64,000 nucleotides of DNA. It comes from Astrocystis sublimbata. Its lineage: Eukaryota > Ascomycota > Sordariomycetes > Xylariales > Xylariaceae. Positions 21,086-32,615 of this stretch are shown here, in pieces; the stretch's first letter is position 1; every line of letters starts with the position of its first letter. The notes below the pieces were generated by a model. The model saw only the letters and a program-made list of their open reading frames with translations. It was not told where the DNA came from and did no database searches. The stretch spans positions 1,116,001-1,180,000 of the forward strand of contig JAJNNY010000005.1 in NCBI GenBank assembly GCA_022453515.1. Direction: 5' to 3'. Both the position numbers and the translations under genes were made by a program.

Positions 21086-22754
21086 ATGAGCGCTCCATCC
21101 GGCAGAGAACAGTATAGCACACTTGAGGTGGCTACAGAAGCGGACGTTCTCAGGCAGGGCCAATACCCGGAGGTGGTGCCGCCCTCAATACCCGAGGTGG
21201 TGCCCGGGCCCTACGGCTATTATGTCCCTCCGAAAAACGACCAAGCGGCGGACTTTGCGCGAAACGATCTGAAGGCAGTGCCCGTCAGTGCCGTCACAGA
21301 GCATTCTCAGTACGCACCGACATACTCGACGTATCCTGAGGTGACGGGTGGTGGTAACAGCATCGCCGCCGCGGGCGCAGGCGCAGGCGACTCGAAAGCG
21401 GGGAAGATTTGCGGGCTGAGGAGGAGGTATTTCTGGATAGCACTCGGTGTTGCGATAGTGGCTGTCATTGCCATAATCATCGGCGCTGCAGTGGGCGCGA
21501 CAGCCAAAAATGGCTCTAATTCATCGGATGACAAGGGAGATGGCCAAGGTGCAAATAATGGGACAAGGACGGACAACGGGACCGGGCCAGCGAGGCTAAC
21601 ACTCTACAACGAAACGAGACTCGCATCGGCCAATTTCACCGACGCTTACGGAAACGACAACTTCCTAATAGTATACCAGCTGAGCGACGCTTCAATCTCC
21701 CTGTCTGCATTCAACACTTCAATGAACAAGTGGGTTGCGTCGACTGTGGCCAACGGAACCGAGGGCATAAAACTGGGAACCTCTCTCTCACTCGACACAT
21801 TCTGGCGAGATTCTGATGTAAGCACTTCTTCCCTCTGTCGTCTCGTTTTGCATCCCAATATGTGATATTTTACACACCAAAGAAAAAGCAAACAGCGTGC
21901 TAATATGGTCTCGTGTGCTACAGAGTCCCGACGTAAATCTTTACTATCAAAGCAATGGGTCAACCACAGCGATTCTGTCATTGTCCTATAGCAGCGACGA
22001 CATGATCTCCACGAGATCCAAAGTGCCAGCGGATAATTGGGAGCGCGTGGGTGCCGCTAGTAATTTCAACTCGCTGCCAGGGTCTTCTCTGGTCTCTTAC
22101 GGCAAGCAATGCGTATTCTGCAATCAGTTCGCGTACTTCTTCTGGCAAGGGCAACAAGGTCTATTCATGGCTGAAAACAACGGAGATGGAATCAAAACCG
22201 CAGACTTGATCGATATAGAGATGGCGCCGTCGCCCAACTCATCAATCGCCCTCACGTTTTCGGGGACACTCAACGGGGATACCGACGCCATTCTGCGCCG
22301 CAGCATCAATCTTTTTTACCGATCGAAGACGAGCGGGCTCACTCAATTGCGCATCGGCAACGGCATGAATGTGCCAATGTATGTTGGCCGAGACATTGGA
22401 CCGCGGACAAACTTCGCGGCCTTCTCGACAGGCTTCAACGAGAGTGACTCAGATAACCCGACACCTCTGGGATTCCAGGTGCTCAGCATCGACCCCGACG
22501 CCGGCGACGGCGTCCAACTGACGTATCTCAAAGATGCCGAGTGGACCACGAACACAGACCAGGTGGAGGATCTGGCTGATTGCCAGGCAAGAGCCACCAT
22601 GGCTGTGCACACAGGTCGGAGATTATACTGCCTAGTCGACTCGACTGGTGACGCTGGCGTTGAAATTATGGAGTGGGCATGGTCCGGCGATCCGAGCAAT
22701 ACTAGAAGCTACACGGATTGGGAGAAAGTCGGAGCTGTTGATGTAGGAGTTTAA
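21086..22754 (+). CDS. Membrane-anchored fucose-lectin-like beta-propeller protein
   Basis: Predicted 520-aa type II membrane protein. Exon 1 is 21086-21817 and exon 2 is 21924-22754; the intron 21818-21923 has donor GTAAGC and phase 0 (junction RDSD/SPDVNLYYQ). The layout is: a cytosolic N terminus of about 110 residues with the YSTLEV...YPEVVP pattern seen in many ascomycete proteins of this type; a basic stop-transfer LRRRYFW; one membrane helix (about 116-138, IALGVAIVAVIAIIIGAAVG); a Ser/Asn/Gly-rich stalk with several N-glycosylation sites; and an extracellular domain with repeating NLYYQSNGS / SLSYSSDD / INLFYRSK-type blades. These resemble fucose-specific fungal lectin propellers (AAL/FleA-like). 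Sugar binding is inferred from the fold; individual ligand residues cannot be checked here. A cell-surface or cell-wall role is likely. Confidence 0.8.
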
Positions 22755-23399
22755 TAACTAAATTGGATCGGCATTTTTATCTGTAAATAGCTACCTGTCA
22801 TCGTATATACCCGGAACAACACGAGAATTTTTAACAAGTGTACTAAGGTCCCGAAAGCTGTCTAGAGGGGTTGCGCCAAAGTCTTAGTTTGCTAGTGCTC
22901 CTACATTCTATTAAAACACCCAGACTCATGTACACTTAGGTTAGACTGTTCGAGCATTTGTGATCTAGATCACGGAGTTCCGCGAAAGATCGTACATTAT
23001 GCAGGCTCACGTTCACGGAAGGAATATCTCTCCGGATGGGTATTGCTTAGGCAACGTTGGCCTAGCGGCATTTGCCTGCGTACTTCGGGAGCCGCTCGGC
23101 GGAGTTTTGGCTGGTGGGTCGACAGGTTTACACACAATCTTCGTGCGATAGTCTTCAAGGCATTAGCTATAGAGCCCACTCATTTGTTAGCACCGGGGAA
23201 ATGATGCTCCAACGGTGGGATTGACGAAGTCACAACGATAAGAGACGGCCCAAAAAAGATACCGGCATGGCCTCATACCAGATCGATGGATTGTATATAA
23301 GATGGGTACCGTGGACGGTGGAGGTAGAGAAATCAGAGCAGCAAAGCCAGGACCTCAATCTCTTCTATCTATACCATCGCAGCTCCGACCACCTACAGA
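22755..23399. other. Intergenic, no gene recognised
   Basis: 645 bp: 3' region of the lectin-like gene and promoter of the flavin oxidoreductase. No feature beyond short unsupported frames. Confidence 0.5.
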
Positions 23400-24898
23400 A
23401 TGTCAGAACATCTTGTTCCTCGTTGGCCTTCCATGGCCGGCGATGTGCGGCCTCTGGCCGAGCCTCTGGAATTCCCATTCTCGAAACGCACGGCCTCCAA
23501 TCGATTAATGAAGGCCGCCACCTCTGAGGGTCTGTCGAGTTTTGATGACGAGGATATCGAGTCTCGTGGGATCCCTTCATCTCAACTGGTAAATTTCTAC
23601 GCTCGCATTGCTCGAGGCGGCTGGGGTCAGATACTCACTGGGAACATACAAATCTCGTACACCGACCTGGAATCACCCGGCAATGCCATCATTCCTCCCG
23701 GGGCTGCGTTCTCTGGCCCGCGCTTTGATGCATTCGCCGCGATTGCCGCTTCTGGCAAGAGCCATGGGAGCTTGATCGTGGGACAGGTCTCGCACGCTGG
23801 AAGACAAGTGAGGGAGGCTCAACAACCTCACCCCATCAGCGCCAGTGCAGTCCAGCTTGTTGCAAGTCACATGGGCAAATTCGGAGTTCCCCGAGCGGCA
23901 ACACGGGAAGACATCGGCCAAATCGTTGAAGGTTTTGCACATGCAGCCGAGTATCTCGAGCGTGCTGGATTTGACGGTATACAACTTCACGGCGCTCACG
24001 GTTACCTCCTTGCGCAGTTCCTGAGTCAGACAACGAACCAGAGAACGGACGAGTACGGAGGTAGCCTCGAGAACCGGATGAGATTAATCCTAGAGATCGC
24101 GGCTGCGATAAAGAAGCGTGTCAGCAAACGCTTCATATTGGGCATCAAAGTTAACTCGGTAGAGTTCCAAGACAAAGGTTTTACCCCCGAGGAGGCTGTG
24201 TTGCTCTGCCAATCGCTCGAGAAAGCCGAATTTGACTATGTGGAAACTTCGGGTGGGACGTATGAAGACGCCGGCTTCGAGCATAAGAAAGAGAGCACAG
24301 TCAAACGCGAAAACTACTTTGTCGAGTTTGCAGAGCAGGTGGCAAAGGCTGTCAACAAGACCAAGGTGTACACCACCGGTGGCCTCAAAACTTTGGGAGG
24401 AAGTGAGTTTCTATTCGTGTCTTGTTTGAAATATGTCCAAATACATACAGACACATGCATTCTCTCGTTTAAACTCTTTCGGGTGTCCACTAACTACAAT
24501 GCTTGTAGTGCTTTCCACCCTTGAGGGCGTTGATGGTGTGGGTATTGGGCGCGCCGCCCTGCAGGAACCTTCGTTCGCGGCTGATATTCTGTCCGGCAAA
24601 ATTACGGGTGCCATGAAATCAGCAATTCCAGAGAGCAATTTGTTCGGCCAGATACGGTCGGCTGGATAGTAAGTACCAAAGACAAACCTTTCCCCAAAGG
24701 GCATAGCCATTGAACATGTGTTGCCCACACTGGCTCGATATACACCTTAAACTTTATGTTTGAGAGAAAGTAGCAGTTGCTAATACCAACTTTCATAGTC
24801 TGCTTCAACAAGCTGCTCGTGGGGAAGAGCTCGCCGATCTGACAGACCCCAAGGTCGCGGAGGAGGTACTGGCGATTTTGCAACAAAAAATGCATTAA
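23400..24898 (+). CDS. NADH:flavin oxidoreductase, Old Yellow Enzyme family
   Basis: Predicted 420-aa FMN-dependent TIM-barrel ene-reductase/oxidoreductase. Exons are 23400-24402, 24509-24668 and 24799-24898 (1263 nt), with donors GTGAGT and GTAAGT. Recognised segments in order: ASNRLMKAATSEGL (N-terminal FMN strand), GQVSHAGRQV, FDGIQLHGAHGYLLAQFLS, NQRTDEYGGSLENRMRLILEI (the strongest signature, with the substrate-site His/Asn region) and, across the first junction, GGMLSTLEGVDGVGIGRAA (phosphate binding). The third exon supplies the end YLLQQAARGEELADL. It is similar in size to the NADH:flavin oxidoreductase/12-oxophytodienoate reductase group of ascomycetes; the physiological substrate is unknown. 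The start at 23400 is the first Met in frame that matches the family N terminus. Confidence 0.9.
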
Positions 24899-25912
24899 GG
24901 CGCAGCATTCATGTATGAGAGAATGTTTCGGGGTAAGCCCTGCCAATCAGGGGATACCCGCCGAACACAGAGAAGGTACGGAGTACAGGCTGCATCAGGG
25001 TTCGGGAGATGTCCGGCTTGCGCAAGATACCTGGGTAGCTGTTAAGCAGTCCACTCGGACATCCTTCCCTTAGCTCTAGCTATGTAATTAAAGACTTCCT
25101 ATGGACAAATTCTTAACACAATTTTGTTACGAATAAAAGAAGATTTACAATAATTTATGGATGACTTCTAGGCAGGGACGAGCTAAAGAGTATCATGCAG
25201 TTGGATTTCACAAGCAAACAAAGTGTTGGCGCAATTGGCTCCAGGTTCTTCCTTAGTTCCAGAGACGCACATGTAGGTAGTAGGTACCTATGTAGGTACA
25301 TGTAGTGAGAACATCCAATGGGACGGGTCACTCAGCTTACTTGCATCACGTGAGCGGCTCAAAGAAGAGACTTATTAGAGATAAGAAAGGAAACTAACTG
25401 TGTAGGTAAATTGGGCTTAGATGATTGATGGACGACAGCAAACTTACAAGTACGGATAGATCTTCATGCTCTAGGTGCCTTAAGTAGGCACCGAACTCGC
25501 CTAGGTGCCCGCCTAGAGAGGTTAGCGGGATGCTTGTTCCCCGGACTGCGCTATCTTGCTCAGTAGTGCGGGGGCGGAACTTGCCGATCCTCCTACGACT
25601 AACCTCAGTAAGTACCTCCGTTCGGCCGTGAAAGCTACCAGACACGCCAACTGAACCTACAACCTAGGGCCTTCCAGTTGCGAATATTAGAACCGCATCA
25701 GACGAGCTTTTCCGTCACGAGGCTTTTTACCTCTTATCACGCGGACGGAGTTCTGACCTGACCAAGCCTAGAGGACCCAGGAGGTCGGACCCAAGGCCCT
25801 TTGTACAGACAGTCCTTACTGATTTGGTAATCCGTTGGGAACCCGGAACCTAGAAGTCCGAACATCTCCAGAGACACATTGGTCAAATTTCGAGCTCGAG
25901 CACGGTGTGTCC
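24899..25912. other. Intergenic, no gene recognised; palindromic TAGGTA cluster
   Basis: About 1 kb. At 25270-25304 there is a dense block of alternating ACATGTAGGTAG, TAGGTACCTA and TGTAGGTACATG that forms a near-palindrome. CCTAGGTGC elements follow near 25468-25508. There is no coding evidence. The right part is the promoter of the 2EXR-like gene. Confidence 0.5.
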
Positions 25913-26914
25913 ATGACAGAACTGCGGGGCCAAACAGGGTTTGCAGGCGGAGAGACGCCGTATTCCGGCCGTCGGGTCCGGGGCGGGGTCCCACATCCGG
26001 TCGAGCCCGCCGAGCCCGCCGGCCCCGATCCCGCGTCCCCATCACCATTCCCGTTCGTGGCCCAACCGCAGCCGACCGACATCAGCTCGATGACAAGTGC
26101 TTGCTCCTCAGAACGGGGTTCCGGGGCCGACATACCTCATGATGGTGGCACGCACAAGGACCATGACATATTGCAGGCGACGCCCAGCCCACACACAGAA
26201 TCAGAGCCTGTCCACCAACCGCTCACCCTACTAACCCTCCCATTTGAGATCCGCCTCGAGATCTACGCTCACCTTCTCACTGCCCCGTCCCACCCCCTGA
26301 TCACATCGCCTCCATCCCCACCCGACGTCACTCTCCCATCACTCCCGTCCCCCGCACGCCCCTCATCCTCCTCGTCCTCCTCGTCCCCCCGACCGTCCGC
26401 CCCTTTCTTCAGCCCCCAAGCGCCCCCCCATCCGCTCTACCCCAACATTCTCCGCGCCTGCCGCCAGCTCCACGCCGAGTGCACCCCGGTTCTTTACAGC
26501 AGCAACACCTTTCTCGCGCACACCTCGCTGCTGACGACCTTCCCGTCCTACTTCAGCCCCACCCACCCGCGCAAGCGGTTCGCGGCGATCCGCAGCGCCC
26601 CGCTCGCCTCGCTCGTGAAGCGCTACCGCGTGCGTCTGCGCCTCGACGCCGAGCCGCAGTTCGCCCGCGACGCCGTCACCGCCCAGTTCTCGGGCAAGAA
26701 CGAGGTCGTCGTCGAGGTCTGGCAGGCCGTGTGGAGGGGAGCCGGCCCCGATGCCCTGCGCCTCTTCGAGGGCGTCAGGGGCGTCAAGACGGCCAAGATC
26801 ACCGGCAGCACCAGTGGGTTCGAGGCGTATGCGCATTGGCTTGAGCATGCCATGATGGCGGACATTGGGGACTACATCGGCCCTTTTCCGTGGGAAGATG
26901 CACCCGCCCAATAA
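25913..26914 (+). CDS. 2EXR/F-box-like domain protein
   Basis: Single-exon protein of 333 aa if started at the Met at 25913; an upstream in-frame Met at 25835 would give 359 aa. The core PLTLLTLPFEIRLEIYAHLL starts a module typical of the fungal 2EXR / F-box-like family (LP-x-E-I-R-x-x-I-Y). It continues with YPNILRACRQLHAECTPVLYSSNTFLAH, which matches the usual 'L-x-x-x-C-R-x-x-x-E-x-x-P-x-x-Y-x-x-N-x-F' pattern. A Pro/Ser-rich insertion (Ser run near 26365-26390) interrupts the region between them. The coding region is GC-rich. The family is large and of mostly unknown function, often assumed to act in protein-protein interactions. The start is uncertain because the N-terminal 100 residues are low complexity. 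Confidence 0.8.
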   Translation: MTELRGQTGFAGGETPYSGRRVRGGVPHPVEPAEPAGPDPASPSPFPFVAQPQPTDISSMTSACSSERGSGADIPHDGGTHKDHDILQATPSPHTESEPVHQPLTLLTLPFEIRLEIYAHLLTAPSHPLITSPPSPPDVTLPSLPSPARPSSSSSSSSPRPSAPFFSPQAPPHPLYPNILRACRQLHAECTPVLYSSNTFLAHTSLLTTFPSYFSPTHPRKRFAAIRSAPLASLVKRYRVRLRLDAEPQFARDAVTAQFSGKNEVVVEVWQAVWRGAGPDALRLFEGVRGVKTAKITGSTSGFEAYAHWLEHAMMADIGDYIGPFPWEDAPAQ

Positions 26915-27506
26915 TCGACTGAAGCGATTAGAGGCGTGAGAGGGGTCAGCTCAACATAACATTGATGTGACCATGGACCAAAGCAAGGGTTCAATTTCGT
27001 AGCCAGACAGAGGCCAGTTTTGCGTAGGAAAGGAAGCAACTTGCATAGGTACCTAGGTAGACATAAATATCACGTATTGTCATCTTGGAGGTGATACCTA
27101 TCCCGGCTTCACGATCTTTCTATCCATTATCTTCCCCTATTGAGTAATATCTCTGTGAGTGGTGGCACGCATGCCCCTACGCGTCAAATCTAGCACATAT
27201 CGAAACTTGTCACCTGGTGTCCACATACGAGATTACGATATGTAACAGTAAGAGCTGGGTTAAAACAAAGCGAGAGCTTATAAATGGTTTACCTATCTAC
27301 AGTAGCCCATGGTATCGATGAATCTCGGGGGTATGAAGAAACCAAATAGCAAAACCCTGCCAGCGTTATTTAATCTACAAGAGAAGCCAAGCCCAATACA
27401 AGTCTTTTTTAGTTCGCTTGCCAGATATCTCAAACGCCAGTTGCATGCAAGATCATTTAGATCTATAAAGATGGGGGAAACGGAACAGATTCGGTTTGGG
27501 TTATCA
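26915..27506. other. Convergent 3' spacer with TACCTAGGTA
   Basis: 592 bp between the 2EXR-like gene (+) and the aspartate/glutamate carrier (-). It contains an exact TACCTAGGTA at 27050-27059. No gene is recognised. Confidence 0.5.
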
Positions 27507-29772
27507 TTAGTTGTTACCGCCCATCAGTCTGGGGAGCGCATTGAACGTCTTCGCATTTCCGGTTTGAATACGCCCGAAGTTCTCATCAATATCCAGGATG
27601 ATCTTCAGGGCGTTGCGGCTGCGGGCGTGCGGGGAGGCGAGATCCTTCTCCTTCATGGTGGAGACCGCCTCGGCGACGCCGGTGTGCACCTGTTCCGACT
27701 TGGCTTTACCAGGGAATGGGAACACACTCTGTAGTACTTCGTAGGCGGCGAGGGTGAAACCAAACTGAGGCGAAGATCGGAGAATACGGGCAGGGCCACC
27801 CTTGAAGAAGGCCTTGAATCCTTCTTCTTTCATTATGGTCTGCGCTGCATGACGCAGACCGGTGTAGTTGGTATCACCTTTGCGGGCCTCCACCTGCAGA
27901 CGCGTCTTGATGACATCGCAAGGTGTGGTCAGATAGGCTGCCGGCATACCAGCAATGGCGCCTGCAGTGAGCAATTGCACAACGCCGAGCTTCTTGGTAG
28001 GCGACTCTCCAAACATGTCCTTCTTCAAGTGACTGTAGGTGGGGAAGTAGATGGCAGAGAATGGGACATCTCGAAGAAGACAGGCAGAGGCGCCCTTATA
28101 GAGGCCCTTAAGACCCAAGTTCCTCACAATCCACATAGCCGAGCGCTTCTGGGCGCCCTCGGTGGCCTTGACCATTTCACCCTGAACTTGCAGTCGAATT
28201 TTCACGATCTCCAGAGGATTCGTAAAGACCTAGCAGTGATGTCAGTAGGTAGACTAGGATGTGGGATGATACCAAGCATCTAGCATTTGTTGTAGGTCAA
28301 CTTACAACTTGACAAGCGCCAGCGGTACCACCAGCCAGCAACTCGTACGGCAATTGTATCTGTCCAGACTTTTTGTCGGTCAAGGCACCGCGGACAATGT
28401 CGTTGACCGTAAGCTTGATAGCTTTTTCTGGAGCTACGCCCACAAGCTGGGGTAGAACACCAGAGTAGAGGCCGCGAAACCCCTCGTTGGCTATCACCTT
28501 TCTAAAGCAGTCGACCGAGTTCTTGTACAATCGCTGTCCCGGGTCAGCTCCACGCTGGTTCTGCATGCGCGTCTTGACCAAGTCAATGGGGTAAACCATG
28601 AAGGCACCAAATGCGCCGGCCACACTACCAAGGAGAAAGCCGTATGCCGACTCGGCAACTTGCAGCAAGGCTGATTGCGCCTTGGACCTGCCCTGCTCGA
28701 GCGCCCGGATGGGTTTCCTCGAAGCTTCCGAAACGCCACGGCTGACCCACTGGGGATCAAGGACTTTGGCAAAGTCCTGCAGACTGAGTCTGCCCGAGGG
28801 TTCATCCAGACTAGCGAAGTGAAACAGGATATCAGCCTCCATTGGCGTGAAGAGGGAAAATCGAGTGATCTTGGCAGCCTCGTTGAGGAATTCGTTACGT
28901 GTGATCTTGCCATCCGAGCTCTGGCTGATTGCCTTGCGAATGATGAGTTCAACAAGGTCCATTTCCTTGATCATATTCTGGAAAGCGCGAACATTGGCGT
29001 AAGAGATCTTGCTACCGGTCGAGATATTGCAGAGGGTGGACAGGTTCTGTATCAGGTGGTCGGAAAGCTTGTGGCCGGCCGTCTCAACAATGATCTTGGC
29101 AAACTGTTCAGGCTCAATGTACCCATCCTGGTTTTTGTCAAATCTTTGGAATGCCTGGCGAATGCGCTCTCCCTGTAGGCCACGCAACATCTGCGAGAAT
29201 TCCGGGTATGTGAGGTGGTGGCGCTTGGTCTTGTCACCAATATACAGCTTAGCCCACTCACAATCCCAGTCGAAAGGAATGCTGCCTTCACCCTTGTTGA
29301 GCTCGTACAATTTCCTGAAGTCTTCATACTTGACAGTGCCGGTGCGATCAAGGTCAAACAGGCGGAATGCGATTTCGTATTCGGCGTCAGACTTGTTGAG
29401 CAGGTTGAGGAAAGCGGCCCAGTCACCGAGGGTGACTCGATTACTCCCAGAGCGGTCGGCGACGCGAAAAAGAATACCATACTGTTCGCGGTGGATCTTG
29501 GTCTGGATTTTGGTCAGGGTGCGCCGTCAGCCAGTTGATTCGTGGATTTATGAGATGTGCAGGGGAAAGCTCACGTAGTCCTCATTCTCAGGCGCAATGG
29601 CCTCGATGAAATCGTCGGGGCCCATTACCGGCTCGCCGGTCTCTTCATCTTTCTTTGCATTGCTAAGAAATGTAGCGCGGTAGGAAGCCGAGAGGTTAGC
29701 GGGCTCCTCGGAGCCTAACAGGCTGCTCTTGACTGCTTCCTTCACTGTCGTTGTCGTCGCTGGGCTCGACAT
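27507..29772 (-). CDS. agc1: Ca2+-binding mitochondrial aspartate/glutamate carrier (AGC1/aralar type)
   Basis: Predicted 705-aa protein. Exons are 29772-29575, 29502-28306 and 28229-27507, with introns of 72 and 76 bp (donors GTGAGC and GTAAGT); all junctions are in phase 0. The N-terminal half carries EF-hand modules. One canonical loop is seen at about residues 188-199 ([12 protein letters not shown]) and a weaker one at about 116-127 ([12 protein letters not shown]); others are degenerate. The C-terminal half is an SLC25 carrier with signatures [11 protein letters not shown] (about 370-380), [12 protein letters not shown] (spanning the second junction) and [12 protein letters not shown]. 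This EF-hand plus carrier architecture is diagnostic of the calcium-regulated aspartate/glutamate exchanger of the malate-aspartate shuttle in the inner mitochondrial membrane. The size equals the family norm (about 700 aa). The C-terminal tail after the last helix ([19 protein letters not shown] and so on) is usual for fungi. Confidence 0.95.
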
Positions 29773-32615
29773 GTTGGGCGCAATTGGGCACTGCTGATGT
29801 GCGGTTTGTAGTTTGCGGTTTGCGCCGTGCGACTTGCGACTTTGCGACTTGTGATTTGAGCAAAAGGTGGTGTGTGCGGGCGGGCGAGGGCAAATAATTG
29901 GAGGGGGTCAGACAAGTGGTATGAGCGTTTACCGGATCGCCGAACGGCCAGGAACAACGGGATCGGGTGACTGCAAGAACCAGATCTTGGGAAGTCCTAG
30001 TGGTGCATGAGGGAACTGGAACTGGTGGAGCTCCGGTTATAGGAGTGGGTGCTGGTGTGTGCTAGACTCTAGTCAGGATGAGGGTCGGCGCACCACTGTT
30101 GGACTCGGAGCGCTCCGGAAGAGAGAGAGAGAGAGACCTGTGAGTGAAAGAAAGACAACAGCAGGGGGGGCAGGAGGAGGAGGAGAAGGAGGAGGAGGGG
30201 TCGGGAACGAGGGGTCGGAGCTGAGGGAAACGCCGTCTCGAGAGGGCGCAAACGGTGTTGAGGGAATTCACAAAGGCCCAAGACCGCTAAGAGAAAGGCA
30301 GGCAGCCGGGAATATTTGAGAGGCTGCCGACGAGCAAACTAGTCAGATTTCCGAATTGTCGTTGTTCCTGTCACCCGAGTTTTCTGGGAACCTGCTGGGG
30401 TTGCACTAGGGCGGTACATGCAGCTGAACGCCTGGCGGGCACCGTGACGGACCCAATCGGCATCACCGGTCAGCAGCTGGCCCCATCAGCTATCGATAAT
30501 CGCGCTGTTCCTGGCCGTGCCTGACCAACTGTGAGCCTGGAACTACAATGATCCGACTGCCCGATAAGGGTCTCATCGCCTATCGCCCCAGGCCCACCAG
30601 CGCCCTTGCCGAGTTAGGCGTAGGCGCTGGCTCGGGCTGGGGTAAAGGACGAATGGAAAGCCGGCGCTATGGGCTGCCTAACGCTTCCCCCACGAACTGA
30701 GATTGGGGTTCCTGACGATCGCCGTCCTGGAGGGGTCTCCCTAGCAGCAGTCAGGGGCTGGGCCGGGCTGGGCCGGGGCTGAACCCCCAAGCACGTATAT
30801 AAGTGAACCCTTCGCCAAAGCTTCATTGTAGGACCGAATTGTCAGCCTTTCAATGCTTGACGATGGCCCCAACAAGTCAGGTCGCGCAAAGGATGAAATG
30901 CCGTCGCTGAGGAAAGCATGATAAGGTATGCTTACTAGCATCAACCAAATCCTGTCGTGAGCTTTGCTTTGCTGTCTCTATTGTCTTGCAGTATCTTTCT
31001 GTGATTGATGGCATGATTGACCCAAGCCAAAGTTGTCCACTTGTGAAGTTATACATGAGCAAAAAGTGCATGAACATCTGGAGAGTTCCAAGTTGCATGT
31101 TTATAAAGGTGTGGTGTTGGTCTGCTCCGCGCACAATAGAAAAGGAATGAATCGGAGAAGACACCGTTCGACCTGGCAAGGCGTGCCTTGGATATAAAGT
31201 TTCCCCAAATCCCCTGAGAATTCATACCTGGAGAAGGCCGGTTGTTTCCGGTAGATGTTCGCTACCTACCCCAGCTTTACTGTGACGACAAGACAATATA
31301 GCCGCCGCATTGTGCCTACTTGTCACACCACTCGATCGAAGTAGTATGGGCAAAGTGCTCACCTTTTCGAGAATGTGTGAGAAAGTTATTGGTTCGGCAT
31401 GCCATTCACGATGGAGTCAAGAATGCATATATGGCTGAATAGGTCTGCATGCAAGAACTGAAGGGCAAAGGTCCGAGTTCTATGGCGACTGTTCTGTTTC
31501 AAAATCACAATCGTTTCTTTCGTAAATTGAATTTATGCATACCTAGGCTGCAATGCATGTATACATGTGCACAATGACCACATAGGTAGGAAAAGAAACG
31601 ACCGCAACACTGATCGTGCGTCGCAAAGGAGAACAAGAATTCAACCACGAATGTTGATGGTACAAGGGTAAGCAATAATCAACCATAAAGAAGACCGACA
31701 ACCAGCTTAACTCCTATTGCTGGAAGACTGGGCGTATTTGCACAGAGCCTTTGGAATAGTTGGATGTCTGCAGAAATGAACACGCCACAAAGACAAGTGA
31801 GATTCAAAGATAACACAACTCGAACGACTGTATAATGAGGCAAGACATTCAACCCATGGTTGACAAGCGTTGTCATGTTAGGGAAAGCCACCCTGAATTA
31901 GGTAGGTATGATACAGCATCTATTACACCGACCACGAGAAGGCTTTTAATCTAAGAAGGCTGCATGTACAACAGCATTTGGACAGGCTCAGATGCCAACA
32001 GGATAAGAACCACACAATCAGCTGCGTCTCTCCTATACATAATATATACACAACACCCAATATTACTACCAATGACTTCGGAGGCGGGCTGTTACCGTGA
32101 CAAATATCAGGAAGCTTTAACCCATCTAGCATGCCTAGAAATGGAAATACTCATCGCTGCGTGCATAAATGCACTGCCTCTAAGTCCACCTGCATCCTCA
32201 AACGCCCTAGTCCTTGCCTGAACTACCTGCGATGCCATCACCACCTCTATACGACAAAATTTTCCGGTACGCCTGGAGAAAGAAATGCCCGAACCTTGAA
32301 CTAGGTACGGCAAGAAGGAGATTAGGTCGTTTCGTTTCGTGGTTCTCGTTACGCCTCATGGAATGGCATTCATGGGCCAGATTAGATATGTAATTGATAT
32401 TAGTGAAGAGAGCATCGCCAATGAATATCGGTGTTGCTGCTAGGGCCACTGGATGGCCTGCGGAACATTGCGCGCGTCCTGATGAGAGATTTCAATATGC
32501 CGTACGAAACTCGTGCTCGAAATATGTTGGTTTCCCCCAGTTATTCGGACTGATCAGGAAGACGGGGAGTGGGATTCAGCCGTCGTTGAGCCCATCCGAA
32601 TTGTTCGGGCAGGGT
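29773..32615. other. Intergenic 2.8 kb, low-complexity rich, no gene recognised
   Basis: The part next to the carrier start has a GCGACTT tandem (29829-29853), then a long GA-rich/CT-rich tract (30118-30235) that reads pyrimidine-rich on the carrier strand and probably belongs to its promoter or 5' UTR. At 30753-30780 GGGCTGGGCC is repeated almost three times. Beyond 30.9 kb I see no coding signal; the right end is the 3' side of cyclin B. Confidence 0.5.
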
